The notes under the pieces were generated by a model that was given only the letters and a program-made list of their open reading frames with translations, was not told where the DNA came from and did no database searches. 64,000 bases of DNA from Cyrtodaria siliqua (lineage: Eukaryota; Mollusca; Bivalvia; Adapedonta; Hiatellidae). The stretch covers positions 1 through 64,000 of the forward strand of contig JAWPHD010008248.1 in NCBI GenBank assembly GCA_037043455.1, in the 5' to 3' direction. Both the position numbers and the translations under genes were made by a program. Shown here piece by piece: positions 1 through 16,878 of this stretch. Numbering within the stretch: the first letter of the stretch is position 1; each line of letters opens with the position of its first letter.

Positions 1-2720
1 TCTAAATAATGTACCCACCAGATAATAAGGACCATACTCAATACAATCTAAATAATGTACCCACCAGATAATAAGGACCATACTTGATACAATCTAAATA
101 ATGTACCCACCAGATAACAAGGACCCTACTCAATACAATCTAAATAATGTACCCACCAGATAATAAGGACCATACTCGATACAATCTAAATAATGTACCC
201 ACCAGATAACAAGGACCATACTTGATACAATCTAAATAATGTACCCACCAGATAACAAGGACCATACTCAATACAAGCTAAATAATGTACCCACCAGATA
301 ATAAGGACCATACTCAATACAATCTAAATAATGTACCCACCAGATATAAGGACCATACTCGATACAATCTAAATAATGTACCCACCAGATAACAAGGACC
401 ATACTTGATACAATCTAAATAATGTACCCACCAGATAACAAGGACCATACTCAATACAATCTAAATAATGTACCCACCAGATAACAAGGACCCTACTCAA
501 TACAAGCTAAATAATGTACCCACCAGATAATAAGGACCATACTCGATACAATCTAAATAATGTACCCACCAGATAACAAGGACCATACTTGATACAATCT
601 AAATAATGTACCCACCAGATAACAAGGACCATACTTGATACAATCTAAATAATGTACCCACCAGATAATAAGGACCATACTTGATACAATCTAAATAATG
701 TACCCACCAGATAACAAGGACCCTACTCAATACAATCTAAATAATGTACCCACCAGATAATAAGGACCATACTTTATACAATCTAAATAATGTACCCACC
801 AGATAACAAGGACCATACTTGATACAATCTAAATAAATACAATCTAAATAATGTACCCACCAGATAACAAGGACCCTACTCAATACAATCTAAATAATGT
901 ACCCACCAGATAACAAGGACCATACTTGATACAATCTAAATAATGTACCCACCAGATAATAAGGACCATACTTGATACAATCTAAATAATGTACCTACCA
1001 GATAACAAGGACCCTACTCAATACAATCTAAATAATGTACCCACCAGATAACAAGGACCATACTTGATACAATCTAAATAATGTACCCACCAGATAACAA
1101 GGACCATACTCAATACAAGCTAAATAATGTACCCACCAGATAATAAGGACCATACTCAATACAATCTAAATAATGTACCCACCAGATAACAAGGACCATA
1201 CTTGATACAATCTAAATAATGTACCCACCAGATAACAAGGACCATACTTGATACAATCTAAATAATGTACCCACCAGATAACAAGGACCCTACTCAATAC
1301 AAGCTAAATAATGTACCCACCAGATAATAAGGACCATACTCAATACAATCTAAATAATGTACCCACCAGATAATAAGGACCATACTTGATACAATCTAAA
1401 TAATGTACCCACCAGATAACAAGGACCCTACTCAATACAATCTAAATAATGTACCCACCAGATAATAAGGACCATACTTTATACAATCTAAATAATGTAC
1501 CCACCAGATAACAAGGACCATACTTGATACAATCTAAATAAATACAATCTAAATAATGTACCCACCAGATAACAAGGACCCTACTCAATACAATCTAAAT
1601 AATGTACCCACCAGATAACAAGGACCATACTTGATACAATCTAAATAATGTACCCACCAGATAATAAGGACCATACTTGATACAATCTAAATAATGTACC
1701 CACCAGATAACAAGGACCCTACTCAATACAATCTAAATAATGTACCCACCAGATAACAAGGACCATACTTGATACAATCTAAATAATGTACCCACCAGAT
1801 AATAAGGACCATACTTGATACAATCTAAATAATGTACCCACCAGATAATAAGGACCATACTTGATACAATCTAAATAATGTACCCAACAGATAACAAGGA
1901 CCATACTTGATACAATCTAAATAATGTACCCACCAGATAATAAGGACCATACTTGATACAATCTAAATAATGTACCCACCAGATAATAAGGACCATACTT
2001 GATACAATCTAAATAATGTACCCACCAGATAACAAGGACCATACTTGATACAATCTAAATAATGTACCCACCAGATAACAAGGACCATACTCAATACAAT
2101 CTAAATAATGTACCCACCAGATAACAAGGACCATACTTGATACAATCTAAATAATGTACCCACCAGATAATAAGGACCATACTTGATACAATCTAAATAA
2201 TGTACCCACCAGATAACAAGGACCATACTTGATACAATCTAAATAATGTACCCACCAGATAATAAGGACCATACTCAATACAATCTAAATAATGTACCCA
2301 CCAGATAACAAGGACCATACTTGATACAATCTAAATAATGTACCCACCAGATAACAAGGACCATACTCAATACAATCTAAATAATGTACCCACCAGATAA
2401 TAAGGACCCTACTCAATACAATCTAAATAATGTACCCACCAGATAACAAGGACCATACTTGATACAATCTAAATAATGTACCCACCAGATAACAAGGACC
2501 ATACTTGATACAATCTAAATAATGTACCCACCAGATAACAAGGACCATACTTGATACAATCTAAATAATGTACCCACCAGATAACAAGGACCCTACTCAA
2601 TACAAGCTAAATAATGTACCCACCAGATAATAAGGACCATACTCAATACAATCTAAATAATGTACCCACCAGATAACAAGGACCATACTTGATACAATCT
2701 AAATAATGTACCCACCAGAT

Positions 2721-3681
2721 CATAAGGACCATACTTGATACAATCTAAATAATGTACCCACCAGATAATAAGGACCATACTCAATACAATCAAAATAATG
2801 TACCCACCAGATAATAAGGACCATACTTGATACAATCTAAATAATGTACCCACCAGATAACAAGGACCATACTTGATACAATCTAAATAATGTACCCACC
2901 AGATAATAAGGACCATACTTGATACAATCTAAATAATGTACCCACCAGATAATAAGGACCATACTTGATACAATCTAAATAATGTACCCACCAGATAACA
3001 AGGACCATACTTGATACAATCTAAATAATGTACCCACCAGATAATAAGGACCATACTTGATACAATCTAAATAATGTACCCACCAGATAATAAGGACCAT
3101 ACTTGATACAATCTAAATAATGTACCTACCAGATAACAAGGACCCTACTCAATACAATCTAAATAATGTACCCACATGATAACAAGGACCATACTTGATA
3201 CAATCTAAATAATGTACCCACCAGATAACAAGGACCATACTCAATACAAGCTAAATAATGTACCCACCAGATAATAAGGACCATACTTGATACAATCTAA
3301 ATAATGTACCCACCAGATAATAAGGACCATACTTGATACAATCTAAATAATGTACCCACCAGATAACAAGGACCCTACTTGATACAATCTAAATAATGTA
3401 CCCACCAGATAACAAGGACCCTACTCAATACAATCTAAATAATGTACCCACCAGATAACAAGGACCATACTTGATACAATCTAAATAATGTACCCACCAG
3501 ATAATAAGGACCATACTTGATACAATCTAAATAATGTACCCACCAGATAATAAGGACCATACTTGATACAATCTAAATAATGTACCCACCAGATAACAAG
3601 GACCATACTTGATACAATCTAAATAAATACAATCTAAATAATGTACCCACCAGATAACAAGGACCCTACTCAATACAATCT
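2721..3681. repeat. Higher-order marker module, copy 1
   Basis: The module runs from the private variant GATCATAAGG to the private variant TCTCAATA, exactly 960 bp apart. It also contains the CAATCAAAATAATG variant, the CACATGATAAC variant and one 15-bp truncated monomer. The same 960-bp spacing recurs in four further copies. Confidence 0.85.
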
Positions 3682-6600
3682 CAATAATGTACCCACCAGA
3701 TAACAAGGACCATACTTGATACAATCTAAATAATGTACCCACCAGATAATAAGGACCATACTTGATACAATCTAAATAATGTACCCACCAGATAACAAGG
3801 ACCATACTTGATACAATCTAAATAATGTACCCACCAGATAATAAGGACCATACTCAATACAATCTAAATAATGTACCCACCAGATAACAAGGACCATACT
3901 TGATACAATCTAAATAATGTACCCACCAGATAATAAGGACCATACTTGATACAATCTAAATAATGTACCCACCAGATAACAAGGACCATACTTGATACAA
4001 TCTAAATAATGTACCCACCAGATAATAAGGACCATACTCAATACAATCTAAATAATGTACCCACCAGATAACAAGGACCATACTTGATACAATCTAAATA
4101 ATGTACCCACCAGATAACAAGGACCATACTCAATACAAGCTAAATAATGTACCCACCAGATAACAAGGACCATACTTGATACAATCTAAATAATGTACCC
4201 ACCAGATAATAAGGACCATACTTGATACAATCTAAATAATGTACCCACCAGATAACAAGGACCATACTTGATACAATCTAAATAAATACAATCTAAATAA
4301 TGTACCCACCAGATAACAAGGACCCTACTCAATACAATCTAAATAATGTACCCACCAGATAACAAGGACCATACTTGATACAATCTAAATAATGTACCCA
4401 CCAGATAATAAGGACCATACTTGATACAATCTAAATAATGTACCCACCAGATAACAAGGACCCTACTCAATACAACCTAAATAATGTACCCACCAGATAA
4501 CAAGGACCCTACTCAATACAATCTAAATAATGTACCCACCAGATAACAAGGACCATACTTGATACAATCTAAATAATGTACCCACCAGATAATAAGGACC
4601 ATACTTGATACAATCTAAATAATGTACCCACCAGATAATAAGGACCATACTTGATACAATCTAAATAATGTACCCACCAGATAACAAGGACCATACTTGA
4701 TACAATCTAAATAAATACAATCTAAATAATGTACCCACCAGATAACAAGGACCCTACTCAATACAATCTCAATAATGTACCCACCAGATAACAAGGACCA
4801 TACTTGATACAATCTAAATAATGTACCCACCAGATAATAAGGACCATACTTGATACAATCTAAATAATGTACCCACCAGATAACAAGGACCATACTTGAT
4901 ACAATCTAAATAATGTACCCACCAGATAATAAGGACCATACTCAATACAATCTAAATAATGTACCCACCAGATAACAAGGACCATACTTGATACAATCTA
5001 AATAATGTACCCACCAGATAATAAGGACCATACTTGATACAATCTAAATAATGTACCCACCAGATAACAAGGACCATACTTGATACAATCTAAATAATGT
5101 ACCCACCAGATAATAAGGACCATACTCAATACAATCTAAATAATGTACCCACCAGATAACAAGGACCATACTTGATACAATCTAAATAATGTACCCACCA
5201 GATAACAAGGACCATACTCAATACAAGCTAAATAATGTACCCATCAGATAACAAGGATCATTCTCGATACAATCTAAATAATGTACCCATCAGATAACAA
5301 GGACACTACTCAATACAATCTAAATAATGTACCCACCAGATAATAAGGACCATACTTGATACAATCTAAATAATGTACCCACCAGATAACAAGGACCATA
5401 CTTGATACAATCTAAATAATGTACCCACCAGATAACAAGGACCCTACTCAATACAATCTAAATAATGTACCCACCAGATAACAAGGACCATACTTGATAC
5501 AATCTAAATAATGTACCCACCAGATAATAAGGACCATACTTGATACAATCTAAATAATGTACCCACCAGATAATAAGGACCCTACTTGATACAATCTAAA
5601 TAATGTACCCACCAGATAACAAGGACCATACTTGATACAATCTAAATAAATACAATCTAAATAATGTACCCACCAGATAACAAGGACCCTACTCAATACA
5701 ATCTCAATAATGTACCCACCAGATAACAAGGACCATACTTGATACAATCTAAATAATGTACCCACCAGATAATAAGGACCATACTTGATACAATCTAAAT
5801 AATGTACCCACCAGATAACAAGGACCATACTTGATACAATCTAAATAATGTACCCACCAGATAATAAGGACCATACTCAATACAATCTAAATAATGTACC
5901 CACCAGATAACAAGGACCATACTTGATACAATCTAAATAATGTACCCACCAGATAATAAGGACCATACTTGATACAATCTAAATAATGTACCCACCAGAT
6001 AACAAGGACCATACTTGATACAATCTAAATAATGTACCCACCAGATAATAAGGACCATACTCAATACAATCTAAATAATGTACCCACCAGATAACAAGGA
6101 CCATACTTGATACAATCTAAATAATGTACCCACCAGATAACAAGGACCATACTCAATACAAGCTAAATAATGTACCCACCAGATAATAAGGACCATACTC
6201 AATACAATCTAAATAATGTACCCACCAGATAATAAGGACCATACTCAATACAATCTAAATAATGTACCCACCAGATAATAAGGACCATACTTGATACAAT
6301 CTAAATAATGTACCCACCAGATAACAAGGACCCTACTCAATACAATCTAAATAATGTACCCACCAGATAATAAGGACCATACTCGATACAATCTAAATAA
6401 TGTACCCACCAGATAACAAGGACCATACTTGATACAATCTAAATAATGTACCCACCAGATAACAAGGACCATACTCAATACAAGCTAAATAATGTATCCA
6501 CCAGATAATAAGGACCATACTCAATACAATCTAAATAATGTACCCACCAGATAATAAGGACCATACTCGATACAATCTAAATAATGTACCCACCAGATAA

Positions 6601-9600
6601 CAAGGACCATACTTGATACAATCTAAATAATGTACCCACCAGATAACAAGGACCATACTCAATACAATCTAAATAATGTACCCACCAGATAACAAGGACC
6701 CTACTCAATACAAGCTAAATAATGTACCCACCAGATAATAAGGACCATACTCGATACAATCTAAATAATGTACCCACCAGATAACAAGGACCATAATTGA
6801 TACAATCTAAATAATGTACCCACCAGATAACAAGGACCATACTTGATACAATCTAAATAATGTACCCACCAGATAACAAGGACCCTACTCAATACAAGCT
6901 AAATAATGTACCCACCAGATAATAAGGACCATACTCAATACAATCTAAATAATGTACCCACCAGATAATAAGGACCATACTTGATACAATCTAAATAATG
7001 TACCCACCAGATAACAAGGACCCTACTCAATACAATCTAAATAATGTACCCACCAGATAATAAGGACCATACTTTATACAATCTAAATAATGTACCCACC
7101 AGATAACAAGGACCATACTTGATACAATCTAAATAAATACAATCTAAATAATGTACCCACCAGATAACAAGGACCCTACTCAATACAATCTAAATAATGT
7201 ACCCACCAGATAACAAGGACCATACTTGATACAATCTAAATAATGTACCCACCAGATAATAAGGACCATACTTGATACAATCTAAATAATGTACCTACCA
7301 GATAACAAGGACCCTACTCAATACAATCTAAATAATGTACCCACCAGATAACAAGGACCATACTTGATACAATCTAAATAATGTACCCACCAGATAACAA
7401 GGACCATACTCAATACAAGCTAAATAATGTACCCACCAGATAATAAGGACCATACTCAATACAATCTAAATAATGTACCCACCAGATAACAAGGACCATA
7501 CTTGATACAATCTAAATAATGTACCCACCAGATAACAAGGACCATACTTGATACAATCTAAATAATGTACCCACCAGATAACAAGGACCCTACTCAATAC
7601 AAGCTAAATAATGTACCCACCAGATAATAAGGACCATACTCAATACAATCTAAATAATGTACCCAACAGATAATAAGGACCATACTTGATACAATCTAAA
7701 TAATGTACCCACCAGATAACAAGGACCCTACTCAATACAATCTAAATAATGTACCCACCAGATAATAAGGACCATACTTTATACAATCTAAATAATGTAC
7801 CCACCAGATAACAAGGACCATACTTGATACAATCTAAATAAATACAATCTAAATAATGTACCCACCAGATAACAAGGACCCTACTCAATACAATCTAAAT
7901 AATGTACCCACCAGATAACAAGGACCATACTTGATACAATCTAAATAATGTACCCACCAGATAATAAGGACCATACTTGATACAATCTAAATAATGTACC
8001 CACCAGATAACAAGGACCCTACTCAATACAATCTAAATAATGTACCCACCAGATAACAAGGACCATACTTGATACAATCTAAATAATGTACCCACCAGAT
8101 AATAAGGACCATACTTGATACAATCTAAATAATGTACCCACCAGATAATAAGGACCATACTTGATACAATCTAAATAATGTACCCACCAGATAACAAGGA
8201 CCATACTTGATACAATCTAAATAATGTACCCACCAGATAATAAGGACCATACTTGATACAATCTAAATAATGTACCCACCAGATAACAAGGACCATACTT
8301 GATACAATCTAAATAAATACAATCTAAATAATGTACCCACCAGATAACAAGGACCATACTTGATACAATCTAAATAATGTACCCACCAGATAATAAGGAC
8401 CATACTTGATACAATCTAAATAATGTACCCACCAGATAACAAGGACCATACTTGATACAATCTAAATAAATACAATCTAAATAATGTACCCACCAGATAA
8501 CAAGGACCATACTCAATACAATCTAAATAATGTACCCACCAGATAACAAGGACCATACTTGATACAATCTAAATAATGTACCCACCAGATAATAAGGACC
8601 ATACTTGATACAATCTAAATAATGTACCCACCAGATAACAAGGACCCTACTCAATACAATCTAAATAATGTACCCACCAGATAACAAGGACCATACTTGA
8701 TACAATCTAAATAATGTACCCACCAGATAATAAGGACCATACTTGATACAATCTAAATAATGTACCCACCAGATAACAAGGACCATACTTGATACAATCT
8801 AAATAATGTACCCACCAGATAACAAGGACCATACTCAATACAATCTAAATAATGTACCCACCAGATAACAAGGACCATACTTGATACAATCTAAATAATG
8901 TACCCACCAGATAATAAGGACCATACTTGATACAATCTAAATAATGTACCCACCAGATAACAAGGACCATACTTGATACAATCTAAATAATGTACCCACC
9001 AGATAATAAGGACCATACTCAATACAATCTAAATAATGTACCCACCAGATAACAAGGACCATACTTGATACAATCTAAATAATGTACCCACCAGATAACA
9101 AGGACCATACTCAATACAATCTAAATAATGTACCCACCAGATAATAAGGACCCTACTCAATACAATCTAAATAATGTACCCACCAGATAACAAGGACCAT
9201 ACTTGATACAATCTAAATAATGTACCCACCAGATAACAAGGACCATACTTGATACAATCTAAATAATGTACCCACCAGATAATAAGGACCATACTTGATA
9301 CAATCTAAATAATGTACCTACCAGATAACAAGGACCCTACTCAATACAATCTAAATAATGTACCCACCAGATAACAAGGACCATACTTGATACAATCTAA
9401 ATAATGTACCCACCAGATAATAAGGACCATACTCAATACAATCTAAATAATGTACCCACCAGATAACAAGGACCATACTTGATACAATCTAAATAATGTA
9501 CCCACCAGATAACAAGGACCATACTTGATACAATCTAAATAATGTACCCACCAGATAACAAGGACCCTACTCAATACAAGCTAAATAATGTATCCACCAG

Positions 9601-11671
9601 ATAATAAGGACCATACTCAATACAATCTAAATAATGTACCCACCAGATAATAAGGACCATACTTGATACAATCTAAATAATGTACCCACCAGATAACAAG
9701 GACCCTACTCAATACAATCTAAATAATGTACCCACCAGATAATAAGGACCATACTTTATACAATCTAAATAATGTACCCACCAGATAACAAGGACCATAC
9801 TTGATACAATCTAAATAAATACAATCTAAATAATGTACCCACCAGATAACAAGGACCCTACTCAATACAATCTAAATAATGTACCCACCAGATAACAAGG
9901 ACCATACTTGATACAATCTAAATAATGTACCCACCAGATAATAAGGACCATACTTGATACAATCTAAATAATGTACCCACCAGATAACAAGGACCCTACT
10001 CAATACAATCTAAATAATGTACCCACCAGATAACAAGGACCATACTTGATACAATCTAAATAATGTACCCACCAGATAATAAGGACCATACTTGATACAA
10101 TCTAAATAATGTACCCACCAGATAATAAGGACCATACTTGATACAATCTAAATAATGTACCCACCAGATAACAAGGACCATACTTGATACAATCTAAATA
10201 ATGTACCCACCAGATAATAAGGACCATACTTGATACAATCTAAATAATGTACCCACCAGATAACAAGGACCATACTTGATACAATCTAAATAAATACAAT
10301 CTAAATAATGTACCCACCAGATAACAAGGACCATACTTGATACAATCTAAATAATGTACCCACCAGATAATAAGGACCATACTTGATACAATCTAAATAA
10401 TGTACCCACCAGATAACAAGGACCATACTTGATACAATCTAAATAAATACAATCTAAATAATGTACCCACCAGATAACAAGGACCATACTCAATACAATC
10501 TAAATAATGTACCCACCAGATAACAAGGACCATACTTGATACAATCTAAATAATGTACCCACCAGATAATAAGGACCATACTTGATACAATCTAAATAAT
10601 GTACCCACCAGATAACAAGGACCCTACTCAATACAATCTAAATAATGTACCCACCAGATAACAAGGACCATACTTGATACAATCTAAATAATGTACCCAC
10701 CAGATAATAAGGACCATACTTGATACAATCTAAATAATGTACCCACCAGATAACAAGGACCATACTTGATACAATCTAAATAATGTACCCACCAGATAAC
10801 AAGGACCATACTCAATACAATCTAAATAATGTACCCACCAGATAACAAGGACCATACTTGATACAATCTAAATAATGTACCCACCAGATAATAAGGACCA
10901 TACTTGATACAATCTAAATAATGTACCCACCAGATAACAAGGACCATACTTGATACAATCTAAATAATGTACCCACCAGATAATAAGGACCATACTCAAT
11001 ACAATCTAAATAATGTACCCACCAGATAACAAGGACCATACTTGATACAATCTAAATAATGTACCCACCAGATAACAAGGACCATACTCAATACAATCTA
11101 AATAATGTACCCACCAGATAATAAGGACCCTACTCAATACAATCTAAATAATGTACCCACCAGATAACAAGGACCATACTTGATACAATCTAAATAATGT
11201 ACCCACCAGATAACAAGGACCATACTTGATACAATCTAAATAATGTACCCACCAGATAATAAGGACCATACTCAATACAATCTAAATAATGTACCCACCA
11301 GATAACAAGGACCCTACTCAATACAAGCTAAATAATGTACCCACCAGATAATAAGGACCATACTCAATACAATCTAAATAATGTACCCACCAGATAACAA
11401 GGACCATACTTGATACAATCTAAATAATGTACCCACCAGATAACAAGGACCATACTTGATACAATCTAAATAATGTACCCACCAGATAACAAGGACCCTA
11501 CTCAATACAAGCTAAATAATGTACCCACCAGATAACAAGGACCATACTCAATACAATCTAAATAATGTACCCACCAGATAACAAGGACCCTACTCAATAC
11601 AAGCTAAATAATGTACCCACCAGATAATAAGGACCATACTCAATACAATCTAAATAATGTACCCACCAGAT

Positions 11672-12632
11672 CATAAGGACCATACTTGATACAATCTAAA
11701 TAATGTACCCACCAGATAATAAGGACCATACTCAATACAATCAAAATAATGTACCCACCAGATAATAAGGACCATACTTGATACAATCTAAATAATGTAC
11801 CCACCAGATAACAAGGACCATACTTGATACAATCTAAATAATGTACCCACCAGATAACAAGGACCATACTTGATACAATCTAAATAATGTACCCACCAGA
11901 TAATAAGGACCATACTTGATACAATCTAAATAATGTACCCACCAGATAACAAGGACCATACTTGATACAATCTAAATAATGTACCCACCAGATAATAAGG
12001 ACCATACTTGATACAATCTAAATAATGTACCCACCAGATAATAAGGACCATACTTGATACAATCTAAATAATGTACCTACCAGATAACAAGGACCCTACT
12101 CAATACAATCTAAATAATGTACCCACCAGATAACAAGGACCATACTTGATACAATCTAAATAATGTACCCACCAGATAACAAGGACCATACTCAATACAA
12201 GCTAAATAATGTACCCACCAGATAATAAGGACCATACTTGATACAATCTAAATAATGTACCCACCAGATAATAAGGACCATACTTGATACAATCTAAATA
12301 ATGTACCCACCAGATAACAAGGACCATACTTGATACAATCTAAATAATGTACCCACCAGATAACAAGGACCCTACTCAATACAATCTAAATAATGTACCC
12401 ACCAGATAACAAGGACCATACTTGATACAATCTAAATAATGTACCCACCAGATAATAAGGACCATACTTGATACAATCTAAATAATGTACCCACCAGATA
12501 ATAAGGACCCTACTTGATACAATCTAAATAATGTACCCACCAGATAACAAGGACCATACTTGATACAATCTAAATAAATACAATCTAAATAATGTACCCA
12601 CCAGATAACAAGGACCCTACTCAATACAATCT
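11672..12632. repeat. Higher-order marker module, copy 2
   Basis: It has the same 960-bp spacing from the CATAAGG variant to the TCTCAATA variant, with the CAATCAAAATAATG marker about 70 bp in. It lies 8951 bp from copy 1 (191 full monomers plus 11 truncated ones). Confidence 0.85.
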
Positions 12633-15600
12633 CAATAATGTACCCACCAGATAACAAGGACCATACTTGATACAATCTAAATAATGTACCCACCAGATAA
12701 TAAGGACCATACTTGATACAATCTAAATAATGTACCCACCAGATAACAAGGACCATACTTGATACAATCTAAATAATGTACCCACCAGATAATAAGGACC
12801 ATACTCAATACAATCTAAATAATGTACCCACCAGATAACAAGGACCATACTTGATACAATCTAAATAATGTACCCACCAGATAATAAGGACCATACTTGA
12901 TACAATCTAAATAATGTACCCACCAGATAACAAGGACCATACTTGATACAATCTAAATAATGTACCCACCAGATAATAAGGACCATACTCAATACAATCT
13001 AAATAATGTACCCACCAGATAACAAGGACCATACTTGATACAATCTAAATAATGTACCCACCAGATAACAAGGACCATACTCAATACAAGCTAAATAATG
13101 TACCCACCAGATAATAAGGACCATACTCAATACAATCTAAATAATGTACCCACCAGATAATAAGGACCATACTCAATACAATCTAAATAATGTACCCACC
13201 AGATAATAAGGACCATACTTGATACAATCTAAATAATGTACCCACCAGATAACAAGGACCCTACTCAATACAATCTAAATAATGTACCCACCAGATAATA
13301 AGGACCATACTCGATACAATCTAAATAATGTACCCACCAGATAACAAGGACCATACTTGATACAATCTAAATAATGTACCCACCAGATAACAAGGACCAT
13401 ACTTGATACAATCTAAATAATGTACCCACCAGATAACAAGGACCATACTCAATACAAGCTAAATAATGTACCCACCAGATAATAAGGACCATACTCAATA
13501 CAATCTAAATAATGTACCCACCAGATAATAAGGACCATACTCGATACAATCTAAATAATGTACCCACCAGATAACAAGGACCATACTTGATACAATCTAA
13601 ATAATGTACCCACCAGATAACAAGGACCATACTCAATACAATCTAAATAATGTACCCACCAGATAACAAGGACCCTACTCAATACAAGCTAAATAATGTA
13701 CCCACCAGATAATAAGGACCATACTCGATACAATCTAAATAATGTACCCACCAGATAACAAGGACCATACTTGATACAATCTAAATAATGTACCCACCAG
13801 ATAACAAGGACCATACTTGATACAATCTAAATAATGTACCCACCAGATAACAAGGACCCTACTCAATACAAGCTAAATAATGTACCCACCAGATAATAAG
13901 GACCATACTCAATACAATCTGAATAATGTACCCACCAGATAATAAGGACCATACTTGATACAATCTAAATAATGTACCCACCAGATAACAAGGACCCTAC
14001 TCAATACAATCTAAATAATGTACCCACCAGATAATAAGGACCATACTTTATACAATCTAAATAATGTACCCACCAGATAACAAGGACCATACTTGATACA
14101 ATCTAAATAAATACAATCTAAATAATGTACCCACCAGATAACAAGGACCCTACTCAATACAATCTAAATAATGTACCCACCAGATAACAAGGACCATACT
14201 TGATACAATCTAAATAATGTACCCACCAGATAATAAGGACCATACTTGATACAATCTAAATAATGTACCTACCAGATAACAAGGACCCTACTCAATACAA
14301 TCTAAATAATGTACCCACCAGATAACAAGGACCATACTTGATACAATCTAAATAATGTACCCACCAGATAATAAGGACCATACTTGATACAATCTAAATA
14401 ATGTACCCACCAGATAATAAGGACCATACTTGATACAATCTAAATAATGTACCCACCAGATAACAAGGACCATACTTGATACAATCTAAATAATGTACCC
14501 ACCAGATAATAAGGACCATACTTGATACAATCTAAATAATGTACCCACCAGATAACAAGGACCATACTTGATACAATCTAAATAAATACAATCTAAATAA
14601 TGTACCCACCAGATAACAAGGACCATACTTGATACAATCTAAATAATGTACCCACCAGATAATAAGGACCATACTTGATACAATCTAAATAATGTACCCA
14701 CCAGATAACAAGGACCATACTTGATACAATCTAAATAAATACAATCTAAATAATGTACCCACCAGATAACAAGGACCATACTCAATACAATCTAAATAAT
14801 GTACCCACCAGATAACAAGGACCATACTTGATACAATCTAAATAATGTACCCACCAGATAATAAGGACCCTACTTGATACAATCTAAATAATGTACCCAC
14901 CAGATAACAAGGACCCTACTCAATACAATCTAAATAATGTACCCACCAGATAACAAGGACCATACTTGATACAATCTAAATAATGTACCCACCAGATAAT
15001 AAGGACCATACTTGATACAATCTAAATAATGTACCCACCAGATAACAAGGACCATACTTGATACAATCTAAATAATGTACCCACCAGATAACAAGGACCA
15101 TACTCAATACAATCTAAATAATGTACCCACCAGATAACAAGGACCATACTTGATTCAATCTAAATAATGTACCCACCAGATAATAAGGACCATACTTGAT
15201 ACAATCTAAATAATGTACCCACCAGATAACAAGGACCATACTTGATACAATCTAAATAATGTACCCACCAGATAATAAGGACCATACTCAATACAATCTA
15301 AATAATGTACCCACCAGATAACAAGGACCATACTTGATACAATCTAAATAATGTACCCACCAGATAACAAGGACCATACTCAATACAATCTAAATAATGT
15401 ACCCACCAGATAATAAGGACCCTACTCAATACAATCTAAATAATGTACCCACCAGATAACAAGGACCATACTTGATACAATCTAAATAATGTACCCACCA
15501 GATAACAAGGACCATACTTGATACAATCTAAATAATGTACCCACCAGATAATAAGGACCATACTCAATACAATCTAAATAATGTACCCACCAGATAACAA

Positions 15601-15917
15601 GGACCCTACTCAATACAAGCTAAATAATGTACCCACCAGATAATAAGGACCATACTCAATACAATCTAAATAATGTACCCACCAGATAACAAGGACCATA
15701 CTTGATACAATCTAAATAATGTACCCACCAGATAACAAGGACCATACTTGATACAATCTAAATAATGTACCCACCAGATAACAAGGACCATACTCAATAC
15801 AATCTAAATAATGTACCCACCAGATAACAAGGACCCTACTCAATACAAGCTAAATAATGTACCCACCAGATAATAAGGACCATACTCAATACAATCTAAA
15901 TAATGTACCCACCAGAT

Positions 15918-16878
15918 CATAAGGACCATACTTGATACAATCTAAATAATGTACCCACCAGATAATAAGGACCATACTCAATACAATCAAAATAATGTAC
16001 CCACCAGATAACAAGGACCATACTTGATACAATCTAAATAATGTACCCACCAGATAACAAGGACCATACTTGATACAATCTAAATAATGTACCCACCAGA
16101 TAATAAGGACCATACTTGATACAATCTAAATAATGTACCCACCAGATAATAAGGACCATACTTGATACAATCTAAATAATGTACCCACCAGATAACAAGG
16201 ACCATACTTGATACAATCTAAATAATGTACCCACCAGATAATAAGGACCATACTTGATACAATCTAAATAATGTACCCACCAGATAATAAGGACCATACT
16301 TGATACAATCTAAATAATGTACCTACCAGATAACAAGGACCCTACTCAATACAATCTAAATAATGTACCCACATGATAACAAGGACCATACTTGATACAA
16401 TCTAAATAATGTACCCACCAGATAACAAGGACCATACTCAATACAAGCTAAATAATGTACCCACCAGATAATAAGGACCATACTTGATACAATCTAAATA
16501 ATGTACCCACCAGATAATAAGGACCATACTTGATACAATCTAAATAATGTACCCACCAGATAACAAGGACCATACTTGATACAATCTAAATAATGTACCC
16601 ACCAGATAACAAGGACCCTACTCAATACAATCTAAATAATGTACCCACCAGATAACAAGGACCATACTTGATACAATCTAAATAATGTACCCACCAGATA
16701 ATAAGGACCATACTTGATACAATCTAAATAATGTACCCACCAGATAATAAGGACCATACTTGATACAATCTAAATAATGTACCCACCAGATAACAAGGAC
16801 CATACTTGATACAATCTAAATAAATACAATCTAAATAATGTACCCACCAGATAACAAGGACCCTACTCAATACAATCT
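15918..16878. repeat. Higher-order marker module, copy 3
   Basis: It starts 4246 bp after copy 2, which equals 91 full plus 4 truncated monomers. The 960-bp internal spacing is retained, and it carries the CACATGATAAC variant also seen in copies 1 and 4. Confidence 0.85.
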